Shown piece by piece: positions 25,156 through 34,572 of a DNA stretch of 64,000 nt (positions are counted from its first letter, which is position 1; every line of letters starts with the position of its first letter). The notes beneath the pieces are model-generated. The model was not told the DNA's origin. It did not search any database and saw nothing but the letters and a program-made list of their open reading frames with translations. Source of the DNA: Gordonibacter pamelaeae (GTDB lineage: Bacteria; Actinomycetota; Coriobacteriia; Coriobacteriales; Eggerthellaceae); assembly GCF_042665095.1 (NCBI RefSeq), contig NZ_JBHTBV010000003.1; one strand, 5' to 3'. The translations under genes and the position numbers were made by a program.

Positions 25156-25629
25156 CGGATCTCCGATCATGACGAGGATGTCGTAATCCATGCTCCAGCC
25201 GCCGCTCCAAGCATCTTCGTAACAATAGGGGTCGAAGGGCGGAAGCGAGTCGAACAACGACGCGACCTCGTCCACTTCTGCGCGATGCTCCTCATGATGG
25301 TACGAAACCCTGCTTTGAGGGTGATTCCACTGCGTCGCGTTGTCCGTGGTCACGTTCTTGAAACCGAGCGCGCGAACCTTCTCGGCCGCCTCCTGGGCGG
25401 CCCCTTCGATGCCGCAGCCGTTCAGCACGAGCACGGTGATCTCGTCTTTTCCCTGGCGGAGCGGGGCCTGGGCAGGCGCGGGCTCCTTGAAGTCGGGATG
25501 CAGCTCGGCCGCCGCCTGCCAGTCCTGATCCGCCTCCTGGGCCGCAGGCTCCTTCGCCGCACATCCGAAAAGCGCCGCGCACAGGCATGCACATGCCGCC
25601 ATGGCCGCCAACGCTTTGATCCTCTGCAT
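25129..25629 (-). CDS. LytR C-terminal-domain (LytR_C) lipoprotein
   Basis: A lipoprotein signal is clear: a basic start, an Ala-rich helix, and lipobox LFGC with Cys near residue 22. The mature part carries a LytR_C-like domain, ITVLVLNGCGIEGAAQEAA and VRALGFKNVTTDNA, as found at the end of LytR-CpsA-Psr proteins or as free domains. ATG 25629 has AGGAAGG about 9 bp upstream; the longer frame reaches an upstream low-complexity region with a run of ten C. A cell-envelope location is expected. The 3' end overlaps the TetR gene convergently by 27 bp. Confidence 0.82.
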   Translation of the reverse strand: MQRIKALAAMAACACLCAALFGCAAKEPAAQEADQDWQAAAELHPDFKEPAPAQAPLRQGKDEITVLVLNGCGIEGAAQEAAEKVRALGFKNVTTDNATQWNHPQSRVSYHHEEHRAEVDEVASLFDSLPPFDPYCYEDAWSGGWSMDYDILVMIGDPSVAGNPIS

Positions 25630-25708
25630 ACGCGCCGCCTTCCTCGCGAAGCCTTTCTCCCGAGTATACAGGATTGGATGCATGAAGCCCCCCCCCCCGA
25701 ATTCGGCG

Positions 25709-25738
25709 AACGGGCCGCCGCGTTTCGGCGGAGGCCCG
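25709..25738 (-). terminator. Strong hairpin after the activase gene
   Basis: On the minus strand, ACGGGCC and GGCCCGT enclose CCGCCG/CGGCGG around an AAAC loop, with a single unpaired base. It begins 6 bp past the stop codon. The following sequence is not U-rich, so it may act with Rho or simply protect the 3' end. Confidence 0.6.
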
Positions 25739-25744
25739 TCGGTG

Positions 25745-28700
25745 TTACGCTTTCTCGGTCTCGATCTCCAGCTCGCCGGCGTCCTCTTGGGTTGCATGCG
25801 GGCGGGCCGCGTCCACGAACCGGTCGCGCGCCTCCTTCGCCTCGGCCTCCTTCTCGGCCAGGTTCGCCTTCGCCACGCTGATCATCAGCTTGATGCGGTT
25901 GAGCTGGTTCACCTCCGAGGCACCCGGATCGTAGTCAACGGCCACGATGTTGCTCTCGGGGTAGCGGCGGCGCAGCTCCTTGATGACGGCCTTGCCCACC
26001 ACGTGGTTCGGCAGGCACGCGAACGGCTGCGTGCACACCACGTTCGGCGCGCCTGTGCGCACAAGCTCCACCATCTCGGCCGTGAGCAGCCAGCCCTCGC
26101 CCATCGAGTTGCACAGCGACAGGATCTCGCTCGCGTACCCGGCCAGCTCGTAGATGTCGGCCGGCGGCTCGAAGCGGCTCGAGGCCGTCAGCGCCTTCGT
26201 GACGGGGGCGCGCAGCTTCCCGATAGCCCAGATTCCAATACGGCTGCCCACCGCGCCCTTCGCCGAACGCCCGAGCGGGTCTTTCTGGAAGATGCCGCCC
26301 GCAATGCCGAACAGGAAGAACTCCGCAAGCCCGGGCACCACGGCCTCGCAGCCCTCGCGCTCGATGACGTCCACGATCTGGTTGTTCGCCGTGGGATGGA
26401 ACTTCACCAGGATCTCGCCCACCACGCCCACGCGCGGCTTCGTGCCCTCGCCGACCAGCGGCAACGTGTCGAAGTCCTCCACGATGCGGCGCACCGTGTC
26501 CTTGAACTCGCGGCGCTTGAGCCCGCGCATGAGCTGGTCCTGGCACACGCCCATCCAGTGGTCGAACAGGCGGTTCGCGCTGCCCGGCTCCGCCTCGTAG
26601 GGACGCGTACGGTACAGCGCCATCATGAGCAGGTCGCCGTAGAAGATGGAGTACGCGGCCTGCAGGAGCATGCTCGGCGTCACCTTGAAGCCCGGGTTGC
26701 TCTCGCCGAGGTCCTTGAACGACAGCGCGATCACGGGGATATGCGGCAGGCCCACGGCCGCGAGCGCCTTGCGGATGAGCGAGATGTAGTTGGTGGCGCG
26801 GCAGCCGCCGCCCGTCTGCGTGATGATGACGGCCAGCTTGTCGGTGTCGTAACGGCCGCTCATCACGGCCTCCATAATCTGGCCCGTGACCAGGATGGAC
26901 GGGTAGCAGATGTCGTTGTTCACGTACTTGAGGCCCGCATCCACCGCGCCGTGGTCCACCGACGGCAGAAGCTCCAGGTTGTAGCCGTTGCGGTGGAAGA
27001 CCTTCACCAGCAGCTCGAAGTGGATGGGCGCCATCTGCGGGCACAGGATGGTGTAGCCGGCCTCCTTCATCTCCTCGGTGAACACCGCGCGCGGGAACTC
27101 GGTGGTGGCGCCCTCGCGCTGCTTGAAGCGCTCGATGACCTCGGGCGCCGCCTTCTGGGTGAACGTCTCGGGCGTGGCGGCGAGCTTCTCGGGGTCGAAG
27201 CTCGCGGCCGGGCAGCCGCGCGGCATGCGCTCGGCGTCGGCCTGCTCGTCGGCCTGGTCCTTGAGCGCCGCCAAGAGCGAGCGCACGCGGATGCGCGCCG
27301 CGCCCAGGTTGGACACCTCGTCGATCTTGAGCACGGTGTACACCTTGCCCGCGCGCTCGAGGATCTCCTGCACCTGGTCGGTGGTGAGCGCGTCGAGGCC
27401 GCAGCCGAAGCTGTTCAGCTGCACGAGGTCGAGGTCGCGCCGCTCGGTGGCCACCTTCGCCGCCGCGTACAGACGCGTATGGTACATCCACTGGTCCACG
27501 AGGCGGATGGGGCGCTCGAGCGTGCCGAGGTGCGCGATGGAGTCCTCGGTGAGCACCGCCAGTCCGAAGCTGGTCAGAAGCTCGGGAATGGCGTGGTTGA
27601 TCTCCGGGTCGTTGTGGTAGGGGCGGCCGGCCAGCACGATACCGTGCGTGCCCGTGGCCTCCATCCAGGCGAGCGTCTCCTCGCCCTTCGCGCGGATGTC
27701 GCGCTTGAACGCCTCGTCCTCGGCCCACGCCGCGTCCACGGCGGCGTCGATTTCGGCCTGCGTGGGCGCGCCCGCCTTGCCCATGAGCTCGGGATGCGCC
27801 TCCACCAGCTCCACGAACAGACGCTTCTTGAGGTGCTCCTTCTGGTCGTAGGGCAGCCACGGCGTGAGCAGCTGCACGTCGGAGGTGCGCAGCTCGTCGA
27901 TGTTGAGGCGCAGCGCCTCGGGGTAGCTGGCCACGATGGGGCAGTTGAAGTGGTTGCCCGCGCCCTCGTCCTCCTGGCGCTCCCACTTGCTGCACGGGAA
28001 CCAGATGAAGTCGGGATGCTTGTCCAGCAGGTTCATGATGTGGCCGTGCGAGAGCTTCGCCGGATAGCACACGCTCTCGGACGGCATGGACTCGATGCCC
28101 GCCTCGTACGTCTTCTTCGTGGACGGGTCGGACAGCACCACGCGGAAGCCGAGGTTCGTGAAGAACGTGAACCAGAACGGGTAGTTCTCGTACTGGTTGA
28201 GCGCGCGCGGGATGCCCACGCTGCCGCGCGGGGCGGCGCTGGGCGCAAGCGGCTCGTAGCCGAACAGGCGCTGGCTCTTGTACTCGTAGAGGTTCGGCAC
28301 CGCGGCCTTGCTCTCGTCGAACGTGCCCGCGCCCTTCTCGCAGCGGTTTCCCGTGATGAAGCGACGGTGTTTGCCCGTGGCCTCGTCCACGCCGAAGTCG
28401 TTGACGGTGAGCAGGCAGTGGTTCTCGCACGCCTTGCAGCGCACGGTCTTGTGCGTTGGGGAGAGGGCCGCCAGCTGCTCGAGGGAGAGGAGGGTTGACC
28501 TGATCGGGACTGATGTGTCCAGCTCCTCGCTGTCGGAGCTCCACGCGGCGCCGGCCTCGGCCCTGCGGGCCTCGAGCGCCACGGTCGCATGGTAGCGGTC
28601 GCGCGCCAAGAGGGCTGCGCCGAACGCGCCCATGTTGCCGGCGATGTCGGGGCGCACGGCGTTGACCTCGGACAGCTGCTCGAACGCGCGCAGCACGGCG

Positions 28701-30502
28701 TCGTTCAGGAACGTGCCGCCCTGCACGATGACCTTCGTTCCCACGTCGTGCGGGTCGCGGATCTTGATGACCTTGAACAGCGCGTTCTTGATGACGGAGA
28801 TGGCCAGGCCCGCGGCGATGTCGCCCACGGTGGCGCCTTCCTTCTGCGCCTGCTTCACGCGGCTGTTCATGAACACGGTGCAGCGGCTTCCCAGGTCGAC
28901 GGGGCGCTCGGCGCTCACGGCCGTCTGCGCGAACTCGGCCACGTCGAGCTTGAGCCCCGTGGCGAAGCTCTCGATGAAGCTGCCGCAGCCCGAGCTGCAC
29001 GCCTCGTTGAGCATGATGTGGTCGATCACGCCGTCCTTCACGCGCAGGCACTTCATGTCCTGGCCGCCGATGTCCAGGATGAACTCCACGCCCGGCAGCA
29101 TCTCCTGCGCGCCGCGCAGGTGGGCCACCGTCTCGATCTCGCCGGAGTCCACGCGCAGCGCCTCAAGCAGCAGGTGCTCGCCGTAACCCGTCACCGTGGC
29201 GTGGCCGATGCGCACGAGCGGCTCGCCGGTGTCGGCGTTCACCGGCATGGCGTTGTACAGGTTCGTGAGCGCCGTGCGGGCGCAGCCCAGCACGTCGCCC
29301 TTGTTGCTGGCATAGTGCGACCACAGAAGCGCGCCGTCCTCGCCGATGAGCGCCGCCTTGAACGTGGTGGAGCCGGCGTCGATGCCCAGGTAGGCCGTGC
29401 CCTCGTAGTCCATGAGCTCGCCGCGGCGCACGCGTTCGCCGTTGTGGCGGGCTTTGAACTGCGCGAGCTCGTCCTCGTTGGCGAACAACGGGGGCAGGCG
29501 CACCACCTCGGAGCCCTGGATGTCGCCGAGGTTCTTCAGGCGCTCGAGCACGTCGCCCAGGAGCTCGGCGCGCGTCGTCTCGCTGGCCGCGCCCGCGATG
29601 GCGCAGCCGCTGGCCACGAACAGATGGGCGTTGTCGGGCACGATGATGTGCTCGTCGTCCAGCTCGAGCGTCTCGTAGAAGCGCTTGCGCAGCTCGGGGA
29701 GGTACTGCAAGGGGCCGCCGAGGAACGCCACGTGGCCGCGGATGGGGCGGCCGCACGCCAGGCCGCTGATGGTCTGCGTCACTACTGATTGGAAGATGGA
29801 CGCCGCGATGTCCTCCTTGCGCGCGCCCTCGTTGATGAGGGGCTGCACGTCGGTCTTCGCGAACACGCCGCAGCGGCTGGCGATGGGATAGAGCGTGGTC
29901 GCGCCCTGCGCCAGCACGTTCAGGCCGCCTGCATCGGTGTTCAGGAGCGCGGCCATCTGGTCGATGAACGCGCCCGTGCCGCCGGCGCACGTGCCGTTCA
30001 TGCGCTGCTCGATACCCTGGTCGAAGTAGATGATCTTCGCGTCCTCGCCGCCCAGCTCGATGGCCACGTCGGTTGCGGGGATGAAGGTCTCGACCGCCGT
30101 CTTGCTGGCGATGACCTCCTGCACGAACTCGATGCCCAGCCACTGGGCGAGAAGCAAGCCGCCCGAGCCCGTGATGGCGATGGTCATGCGCTTGTCGCCG
30201 AAGTCGGCCGCGGCCTCCGAGAGCACCTCCACGATGGTGGCGCGCACGTCGGCATGGTGGCGGCGGTAGACGGAGAACTTCACGTCGTTCGCCATGTCGA
30301 GGATGGCCAGCTTGACCGTGGTGGAGCCCACGTCGATGCCGATATGCAGGGGGGCCGGCTCCGCAGCCGGTCCGCCTTCAGCGCCGACGCCGCCTGCCGG
30401 CCCCTGGCCGGCTTCCGCCCGGGCCTCCGCGCACCCTGCCTGCTTCTCGTTGGTGTTCATGGACTCGTTCGCCATGACGCTCTCCTTCGTAGGTTCCTTC
30501 AT
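25745..30502 (-). CDS. Giant 2-hydroxyacyl-CoA dehydratase activase (BcrAD/HgdC-type tandem ATPases, DUF2229)
   Basis: This 1585-residue protein has two ASKHA ATPase domains, each opening with a phosphate loop: HIGIDVGSTTVKLAIL near residue 53 and YLGIDAGSTTFKAALI near 372. Each also has its own cluster-type Cys motif (GTCAGGTGAF and ACSSGCGSFIES). A CKACENHC cluster follows near residue 690, then DUF2229 and a dehydratase-D-like C-terminal part. Activases of this class deliver low-potential electrons to radical 2-hydroxyacyl-CoA dehydratases at the cost of ATP. Both ATG 30502 (GAGGAGG site) and ATG 30475 (AAGGAG site) are possible. A TetR gene is 33 bp upstream. Confidence 0.92.
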   Translation of the reverse strand: MKEPTKESVMANESMNTNEKQAGCAEARAEAGQGPAGGVGAEGGPAAEPAPLHIGIDVGSTTVKLAILDMANDVKFSVYRRHHADVRATIVEVLSEAAADFGDKRMTIAITGSGGLLLAQWLGIEFVQEVIASKTAVETFIPATDVAIELGGEDAKIIYFDQGIEQRMNGTCAGGTGAFIDQMAALLNTDAGGLNVLAQGATTLYPIASRCGVFAKTDVQPLINEGARKEDIAASIFQSVVTQTISGLACGRPIRGHVAFLGGPLQYLPELRKRFYETLELDDEHIIVPDNAHLFVASGCAIAGAASETTRAELLGDVLERLKNLGDIQGSEVVRLPPLFANEDELAQFKARHNGERVRRGELMDYEGTAYLGIDAGSTTFKAALIGEDGALLWSHYASNKGDVLGCARTALTNLYNAMPVNADTGEPLVRIGHATVTGYGEHLLLEALRVDSGEIETVAHLRGAQEMLPGVEFILDIGGQDMKCLRVKDGVIDHIMLNEACSSGCGSFIESFATGLKLDVAEFAQTAVSAERPVDLGSRCTVFMNSRVKQAQKEGATVGDIAAGLAISVIKNALFKVIKIRDPHDVGTKVIVQGGTFLNDAVLRAFEQLSEVNAVRPDIAGNMGAFGAALLARDRYHATVALEARRAEAGAAWSSDSEELDTSVPIRSTLLSLEQLAALSPTHKTVRCKACENHCLLTVNDFGVDEATGKHRRFITGNRCEKGAGTFDESKAAVPNLYEYKSQRLFGYEPLAPSAAPRGSVGIPRALNQYENYPFWFTFFTNLGFRVVLSDPSTKKTYEAGIESMPSESVCYPAKLSHGHIMNLLDKHPDFIWFPCSKWERQEDEGAGNHFNCPIVASYPEALRLNIDELRTSDVQLLTPWLPYDQKEHLKKRLFVELVEAHPELMGKAGAPTQAEIDAAVDAAWAEDEAFKRDIRAKGEETLAWMEATGTHGIVLAGRPYHNDPEINHAIPELLTSFGLAVLTEDSIAHLGTLERPIRLVDQWMYHTRLYAAAKVATERRDLDLVQLNSFGCGLDALTTDQVQEILERAGKVYTVLKIDEVSNLGAARIRVRSLLAALKDQADEQADAERMPRGCPAASFDPEKLAATPETFTQKAAPEVIERFKQREGATTEFPRAVFTEEMKEAGYTILCPQMAPIHFELLVKVFHRNGYNLELLPSVDHGAVDAGLKYVNNDICYPSILVTGQIMEAVMSGRYDTDKLAVIITQTGGGCRATNYISLIRKALAAVGLPHIPVIALSFKDLGESNPGFKVTPSMLLQAAYSIFYGDLLMMALYRTRPYEAEPGSANRLFDHWMGVCQDQLMRGLKRREFKDTVRRIVEDFDTLPLVGEGTKPRVGVVGEILVKFHPTANNQIVDVIEREGCEAVVPGLAEFFLFGIAGGIFQKDPLGRSAKGAVGSRIGIWAIGKLRAPVTKALTASSRFEPPADIYELAGYASEILSLCNSMGEGWLLTAEMVELVRTGAPNVVCTQPFACLPNHVVGKAVIKELRRRYPESNIVAVDYDPGASEVNQLNRIKLMISVAKANLAEKEAEAKEARDRFVDAARPHATQEDAGELEIETEKA

Positions 30503-30535
30503 AGAGTCCGCCTCCTCGGCATGCGCTTCGAGGCG

Positions 30536-31255
30536 CTACAGTTTGATCGATTCGCCCGGCTTGATGAAGAACAGTCGCATGGCGATCAACGCCATCTCCT
30601 CCGAGCTCTCCTGCATGCCCGTCTCTATCCATCGCTCGATCACGCCCAGGTACGCCGACGCGAAGAACGCCACGTAGTAGCCGACGAACGGCGCGGGGTC
30701 GTTGCGGTAGCGCTCGTGCAGAATGGACTGCACGAGGTTCATGCAGACGGAGTCGCGCAGGCGCGGGCCGAAGCGCACGTCGCCGCCGGGGCCGAGCACC
30801 GCGTGGAGGAAATCGCCCTGCTCGCGCAGGTAGTCGAACAGCTCCACGAGGAAGGGCAGCGGGCGCTTCTTCGCCTTGTGCGCCCACAGGTAGGGCATCG
30901 TCAGCTCCTGCATCTGCGCCTGGAAGCGCTCCAGGTCGTGCATGATCTCGCCCTCGAACGCGGCGAGCAGCGCCTCCTTGTCGTGGTAATGGTTGTAGAA
31001 CGTCCCGCGGTTCAAGTCAGCCCGGACGCACAGGTCGTTCACCGTGAAGCCGTCGAAGCCGCGTTCCTCCATGAGCTCGATGAGCGCGTCGCGCAGGGCG
31101 CGCTTCGAACGCGTGATGCGACGATCCTCGCAGCATGGGGGAGCGGAGCGGGCGCCCTCGCCCGACTCCATCGCGGCAGGGGCGGATGCGACCACAACCG
31201 GCAACGCAGCTTCCGCGGCACCCCGCGCCATTTTCCCCGCAACAGCCGTCGTCAT
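30536..31255 (-). CDS. TetR-family regulator of the activase operon
   Basis: The 239-residue protein has a 48-residue unstructured-looking leader, then a TetR HTH (FTVNDLCVRADLNRGTFYNH) and a ligand domain resembling TetR_C_8 types. ATG 31255 has AAGGGGG 5 bp upstream; the frame extending to 31615 crosses a parS site and is not used. It is directly upstream of the activase gene in the same direction and is the likely local repressor. Inverted repeats flank its promoter (31286-31347). Confidence 0.88.
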   Translation of the reverse strand: MTTAVAGKMARGAAEAALPVVVASAPAAMESGEGARSAPPCCEDRRITRSKRALRDALIELMEERGFDGFTVNDLCVRADLNRGTFYNHYHDKEALLAAFEGEIMHDLERFQAQMQELTMPYLWAHKAKKRPLPFLVELFDYLREQGDFLHAVLGPGGDVRFGPRLRDSVCMNLVQSILHERYRNDPAPFVGYYVAFFASAYLGVIERWIETGMQESSEEMALIAMRLFFIKPGESIKL

Positions 31256-31285
31256 GCGACCCCCTTCGTTCCAACCGATACACAC

Positions 31286-31347
31286 TGGTCGAACAGGCAA
31301 ATTATACGCTTTTGAACATTTCGACCAATAATAGACAACTTGTTCAA
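31286..31347 (-). promoter_or_regulatory. Promoter and candidate operators of the TetR-activase operon
   Basis: A perfect minus-strand -10 TATAAT lies at 31306-31301 with a weak -35 (TTGGTC, 16 bp spacing). TGGTCGAA (31286-31293) pairs with TTCGACCA (31320-31327), and TTGAACA (31312-31318) pairs with TGTTCAA (31341-31347). Both bracket the promoter and could be TetR operators. Confidence 0.5.
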
Positions 31348-31513
31348 TAACGCCTATTGTACGAGGATAACCGCAGAATTTCAACGCCACTCCCCGATTC
31401 CCGGACTTTCCCCACCCAAACCCGACCGCAACCGGAAACCCCAACCGCATTTCGCAAAAGCGCATACGGAATCCTTGCGCGAATTTTTCATTGCAAGGAG
31501 CGCAAGCGCCCGC

Positions 31514-31581
31514 CCTGCCGACGACTTCCCGCCTGCTGCCGGCGATCTCCTGACCTGCCGACGACCTCCCGCCTGCTGCCG
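31514..31581. repeat. 28-bp direct repeat, 40-bp offset
   Basis: CCTGCCGACGACTTCCCGCC and the next eight bases (31514-31541) recur at 31554-31581 with one T/C difference. The repeat lies between divergent genes just before a parS site. Its function is unknown; it may be a simple duplication. Confidence 0.7.
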
Positions 31582-31598
31582 TTCTCCACTTCCTTCGT

Positions 31599-31614
31599 TG
31601 TTTCACGTGAAACA
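31599..31614. other. parS: parS centromere site
   Basis: TGTTTCACGTGAAACA, identical to the copies at 9404 and 32886, lies in the divergent gap between the TetR gene and birA. Confidence 0.92.
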
Positions 31615-31733
31615 TTCGTTCTATTTTTGGTTGTTTTCATTACCAGGCGTCTGACCGCTCAAATTTTCGATCGCTATCTCATCGAAGCGAGGCCGCACGC
31701 GAACTCGATTGTCACCTTTCCTTATCATGTACG

Positions 31734-31763
31734 TTGACAGTGAGGGAACCGCTCCCCTAGGAT
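31734..31763 (+). promoter_or_regulatory. Putative birA promoter
   Basis: A perfect -35 TTGACA (31734-31739) is followed after 18 bp by TAGGAT (31758-31763), 30 bp before the birA ATG. Position is good; the -10 matches four of six bases. Confidence 0.5.
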
Positions 31764-31792
31764 GGAAGGTCGACGGACGAGGGAGGCGCGCG

Positions 31793-32764
31793 ATGGGGAC
31801 CAAGGATCAAGTGCTGCGGATGCTGGAGGACCAACGGGACCGGCAGGTGTCGGGAGCGCGGCTGGCAGAGGAGCTGGGAGTGACCCGCAACGCAGTGTGG
31901 AAGGCCGTGGAGGCGCTGCGGGCGGAAGGGTACGTCATCGATGCCGCCACGAACCGGGGGTATCGCCTGGCGCAGGAGAACGACCTGCTGTCGCCGGCCA
32001 GCATCGAGCGGTTCCTCCCCGACGGGCACCCGTTCGGCATAACGGTGCGCAAGCGCGTGGACTCCACGAACGCCGAGGCGCGGCACCGGGCGCTCGAGGG
32101 CGCACCCGAGGGCGCGGTCGTGGTGGCCGAGGAGCAGACCGCCGGACGGGGGCGGCTGGGCAAAACGTTCTACTCCCCCGCCGGCGCGGGCGTGTACTTG
32201 AGCGTGGTGTTGCGCCCTCGGCTGCAGGCCGACGCCGCGCAGTACCTCACCTGCGCGGCCGCCGTATCCTGTGCGCAGGCCATCGAGGCCGTCACCGGCG
32301 AGGAGGCCCTCATCAAGTGGGTGAACGATATCTTCTGCCGGGGCCGCAAGGTGGCGGGCATCCTCACCGAGGGCGTGGTTGACATGGAATCGGGGCGTTT
32401 CGAGCACGCCGTGCTCGGCATGGGCGTGAACGTGCGGGTGCCCGCCACCGGCTTCCCCAGCGAGATAGCCGACGTGGCCGGCGCCGTGTGCGACGAGGCC
32501 GTCGGCGTGCTGCGCAGCCGGCTGGCCGCCGAGATGCTGGCGCGCTTCTGGAGCCTTTACGAGAACCTGCCCGACCGCTCGTTCTACGACGAGTACCGCC
32601 GCCGGTGCTTCCTGCTGGGTCAGCCCATCGTCGTGACGCGCAACGGCTCGCGCGTGCGCGCCCGGGCCGTCGACCTGACCGAGGACTTCAAGCTGGTGGT
32701 GGAGCTGCCCGACAAGACGCGCCGCGAACTGCCCCACGGCGAGGTGAGCACCGGCCCCGCCTAG
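31793..32764 (+). CDS. birA: Bifunctional biotin-[acetyl-CoA-carboxylase] ligase / biotin repressor
   Basis: The 323-residue protein has an N-terminal winged HTH (LAEELGVTRNAVWKAVEAL, about residues 22-45), making it the regulatory (group II) type. The ligase core has the biotinyl-5'-AMP loop GRGRLGKTF near residues 119-127, an IKWVNDI motif and KVAGILTE. A C-terminal SH3-like domain completes it. It biotinylates carboxylase subunits and can repress biotin genes. ATG 31793 is used; the longer in-frame extension crosses the promoter. It lies between two parS sites. Confidence 0.94.
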   Translation: MGTKDQVLRMLEDQRDRQVSGARLAEELGVTRNAVWKAVEALRAEGYVIDAATNRGYRLAQENDLLSPASIERFLPDGHPFGITVRKRVDSTNAEARHRALEGAPEGAVVVAEEQTAGRGRLGKTFYSPAGAGVYLSVVLRPRLQADAAQYLTCAAAVSCAQAIEAVTGEEALIKWVNDIFCRGRKVAGILTEGVVDMESGRFEHAVLGMGVNVRVPATGFPSEIADVAGAVCDEAVGVLRSRLAAEMLARFWSLYENLPDRSFYDEYRRRCFLLGQPIVVTRNGSRVRARAVDLTEDFKLVVELPDKTRRELPHGEVSTGPA

Positions 32765-32885
32765 CCTCCTTCCGCCCGGCCTTCCTCTTTTCGCATCTGC
32801 GCCCGCCTTCCCTCTCGCGTCAAGCCCGTCGCGCACCTGTTGCGCCTTCGCCGTCCCATCACCGGCTCCTGCGATCTCGCCGCGA

Positions 32886-32901
32886 TGTTTCACGTGAAAC
32901 A
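32886..32901. other. parS: parS centromere site
   Basis: TGTTTCACGTGAAACA, the third perfect copy in this window, lies in the 267-bp gap between birA and the UPF0210 gene, 1287 bp from the second copy. Confidence 0.92.
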
Positions 32902-33031
32902 TCCGTTCTTTTTTTCGCATTCCTCGTGAGAAGAAACCTCGGAATCGAACGAACGGTGCCGCCGCCGCACGCGCGGTTTGCTAGACTGGTTCGGCACGCA
33001 TTCCGAGCACGCCAGAGAGAAAGACGGGGCC

Positions 33032-34396
33032 ATGCAGATCACGCCTGCCGAAATCGCCGAAACGCTTGCCATGGTGAGCAAGCAGCACCTCGATATCCGC
33101 ACCATCACGCTGGGGCTGAACCTGCGAGGTTGCACGGACGCCGACATCGACGTCATGGCGCGCAAGGTGTACGACCGCATGACCACGGCCGCCGAGCAGC
33201 TCGTGCCCACGGCCGAGCAGCTGGAGCGCGAGTACGGCATCCCCATCGTGAACAAGCGCATCTCCGTCACGCCCATCGCCGAGATCTGCGCCGCCACCGA
33301 CGCGGCCGACCTCACCCCCATCGCCGTGGCCATGGACCGCGCCGGCAAGGAGGTGGGCGTCGACTTCGTGGGCGGCTTCTCCGCGCTCGTGCACAAGGGC
33401 GCGTCGGCCGCCGACCACAAGCTCATGGACTCCATCCCGCACGCGCTCTCCGTCACCGACAACGTGTGCTCGAGCGTGAACGTGGGCTCCACGCGCGCCG
33501 GCATCAACATGGACGCCGTGCTCAAGATGGCCGGCATCGTGAAGGCCACGGCCGAGGCCACGGCCGACCGCCAGTGCATCGGCGCGGGCAAGCTCGTGGT
33601 GTTCTGCAACGCCGTGGAGGACAACCCCTTCATGGCCGGCGCGTTCCACGGCTCGGGCGAGGCCGACGCCGTGGTGAACGTGGGCGTGTCGGGCCCCGGC
33701 GTGGTACGCGCCGTGCTGGCCGACCTGCCCAAGGACGCCGACCTCACGAGCGTGGCCGAGGCCATCAAGGCCACCGCGTTCAAGATCACGCGCGCCGGCG
33801 AGCTCATGGCCCGCGAGGCCAGCAAGCGCCTGGGCGTGCAGCAGGGCATTTTGGACCTGTCGCTCGCACCGACGCCCGCCGAGGGCGACTCGGTGGCCGA
33901 GATCCTGGAGGCTATCGGCGTGGGCCAGTGCGGCGGCCCCGGCACCACGGCGGCGCTCGCCATGCTCAACGACGCGGTGAAGAAGGGCGGCGTCATGGCC
34001 TCTTCGAGCGTCGGCGGCCTGTCCGGCGCGTTCATCCCCGTGTCCGAGGACGCCGGCATGATCCGCGCGGCCGAGGACGGCGCGCTGTCGCTCGAAAAGC
34101 TTGAGGCCATGACCTGCGTGTGCTCGGTGGGCCTCGACATGATAGCCGTGCCGGGCGACACGTCCGTGGAGACCATCTTCGGCATCATCGCCGACGAGTG
34201 CGCCATCGGCATGATCAACTGCAAGACCACCGCCGTGCGCCTCATCCCCGCCATCGGCAAGACCGTGGGCGACCGCCTCGACTTCGGCGGCCTTTTGGGC
34301 TACGCGCCGGTCATGCCGGTCAACCAATATGCCGGCAGCGTGTTCGCCCACCGCGGCGGCCGCATGCCCGCCCCGCTCAACTCGCTGAAGAACTAG
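33032..34396 (+). CDS. PFL family protein (UPF0210/DUF711)
   Basis: The 454-residue product matches UPF0210/DUF711 throughout. It opens ITPAEIAETLAMVSKQHLDI, includes GFSALVHKG and IPHALSVTDNVCSSVNVGST, and ends with MPVNQYAGSVFAHRGGRMPAP. The family shares the glycyl-radical (pyruvate formate-lyase-like) barrel fold but has no proven activity. It is usually encoded next to an ACT-domain protein (UPF0237); none is present here. ATG 33032 is preferred over 32978. A strong terminator follows at 34422. Confidence 0.92.
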   Translation: MQITPAEIAETLAMVSKQHLDIRTITLGLNLRGCTDADIDVMARKVYDRMTTAAEQLVPTAEQLEREYGIPIVNKRISVTPIAEICAATDAADLTPIAVAMDRAGKEVGVDFVGGFSALVHKGASAADHKLMDSIPHALSVTDNVCSSVNVGSTRAGINMDAVLKMAGIVKATAEATADRQCIGAGKLVVFCNAVEDNPFMAGAFHGSGEADAVVNVGVSGPGVVRAVLADLPKDADLTSVAEAIKATAFKITRAGELMAREASKRLGVQQGILDLSLAPTPAEGDSVAEILEAIGVGQCGGPGTTAALAMLNDAVKKGGVMASSSVGGLSGAFIPVSEDAGMIRAAEDGALSLEKLEAMTCVCSVGLDMIAVPGDTSVETIFGIIADECAIGMINCKTTAVRLIPAIGKTVGDRLDFGGLLGYAPVMPVNQYAGSVFAHRGGRMPAPLNSLKN

Positions 34397-34421
34397 GGGC
34401 GAGCCACCGCGCGCTATCTCT

Positions 34422-34450
34422 CGGAGGCGGCCATGGGCCGCCTCCGTTAT
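34422..34450 (+). terminator. Terminator after the UPF0210 gene
   Basis: A perfect 11-bp stem, CGGAGGCGGCC/GGCCGCCTCCG, with loop ATG, is followed by TTATT. It starts 25 bp after the stop codon. Confidence 0.85.
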
Positions 34451-34572
34451 TCATCCCGCTCTATCGCACACTCGATTGCAACTTGTTCGACGCCCCGGGC
34501 GGAGCGCCTCGCATCGCTTCCTCGGAATACGATGCGGCAGCTCTTTTGACCAGCAGCCAAGACCAAGTCTCG

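Noticed and set aside
25688..25697. Run of ten C as a phase-variation tract
   Set aside because: It lies upstream of the chosen lipoprotein start and downstream of the activase stop, so it would not switch a reading frame.
25601..28498. 965-residue plus-strand frame opposite the activase gene
   Set aside because: It is antisense to a gene with clear motifs and is His/Arg/Ala-rich, the typical mirror of a high-GC coding strand.
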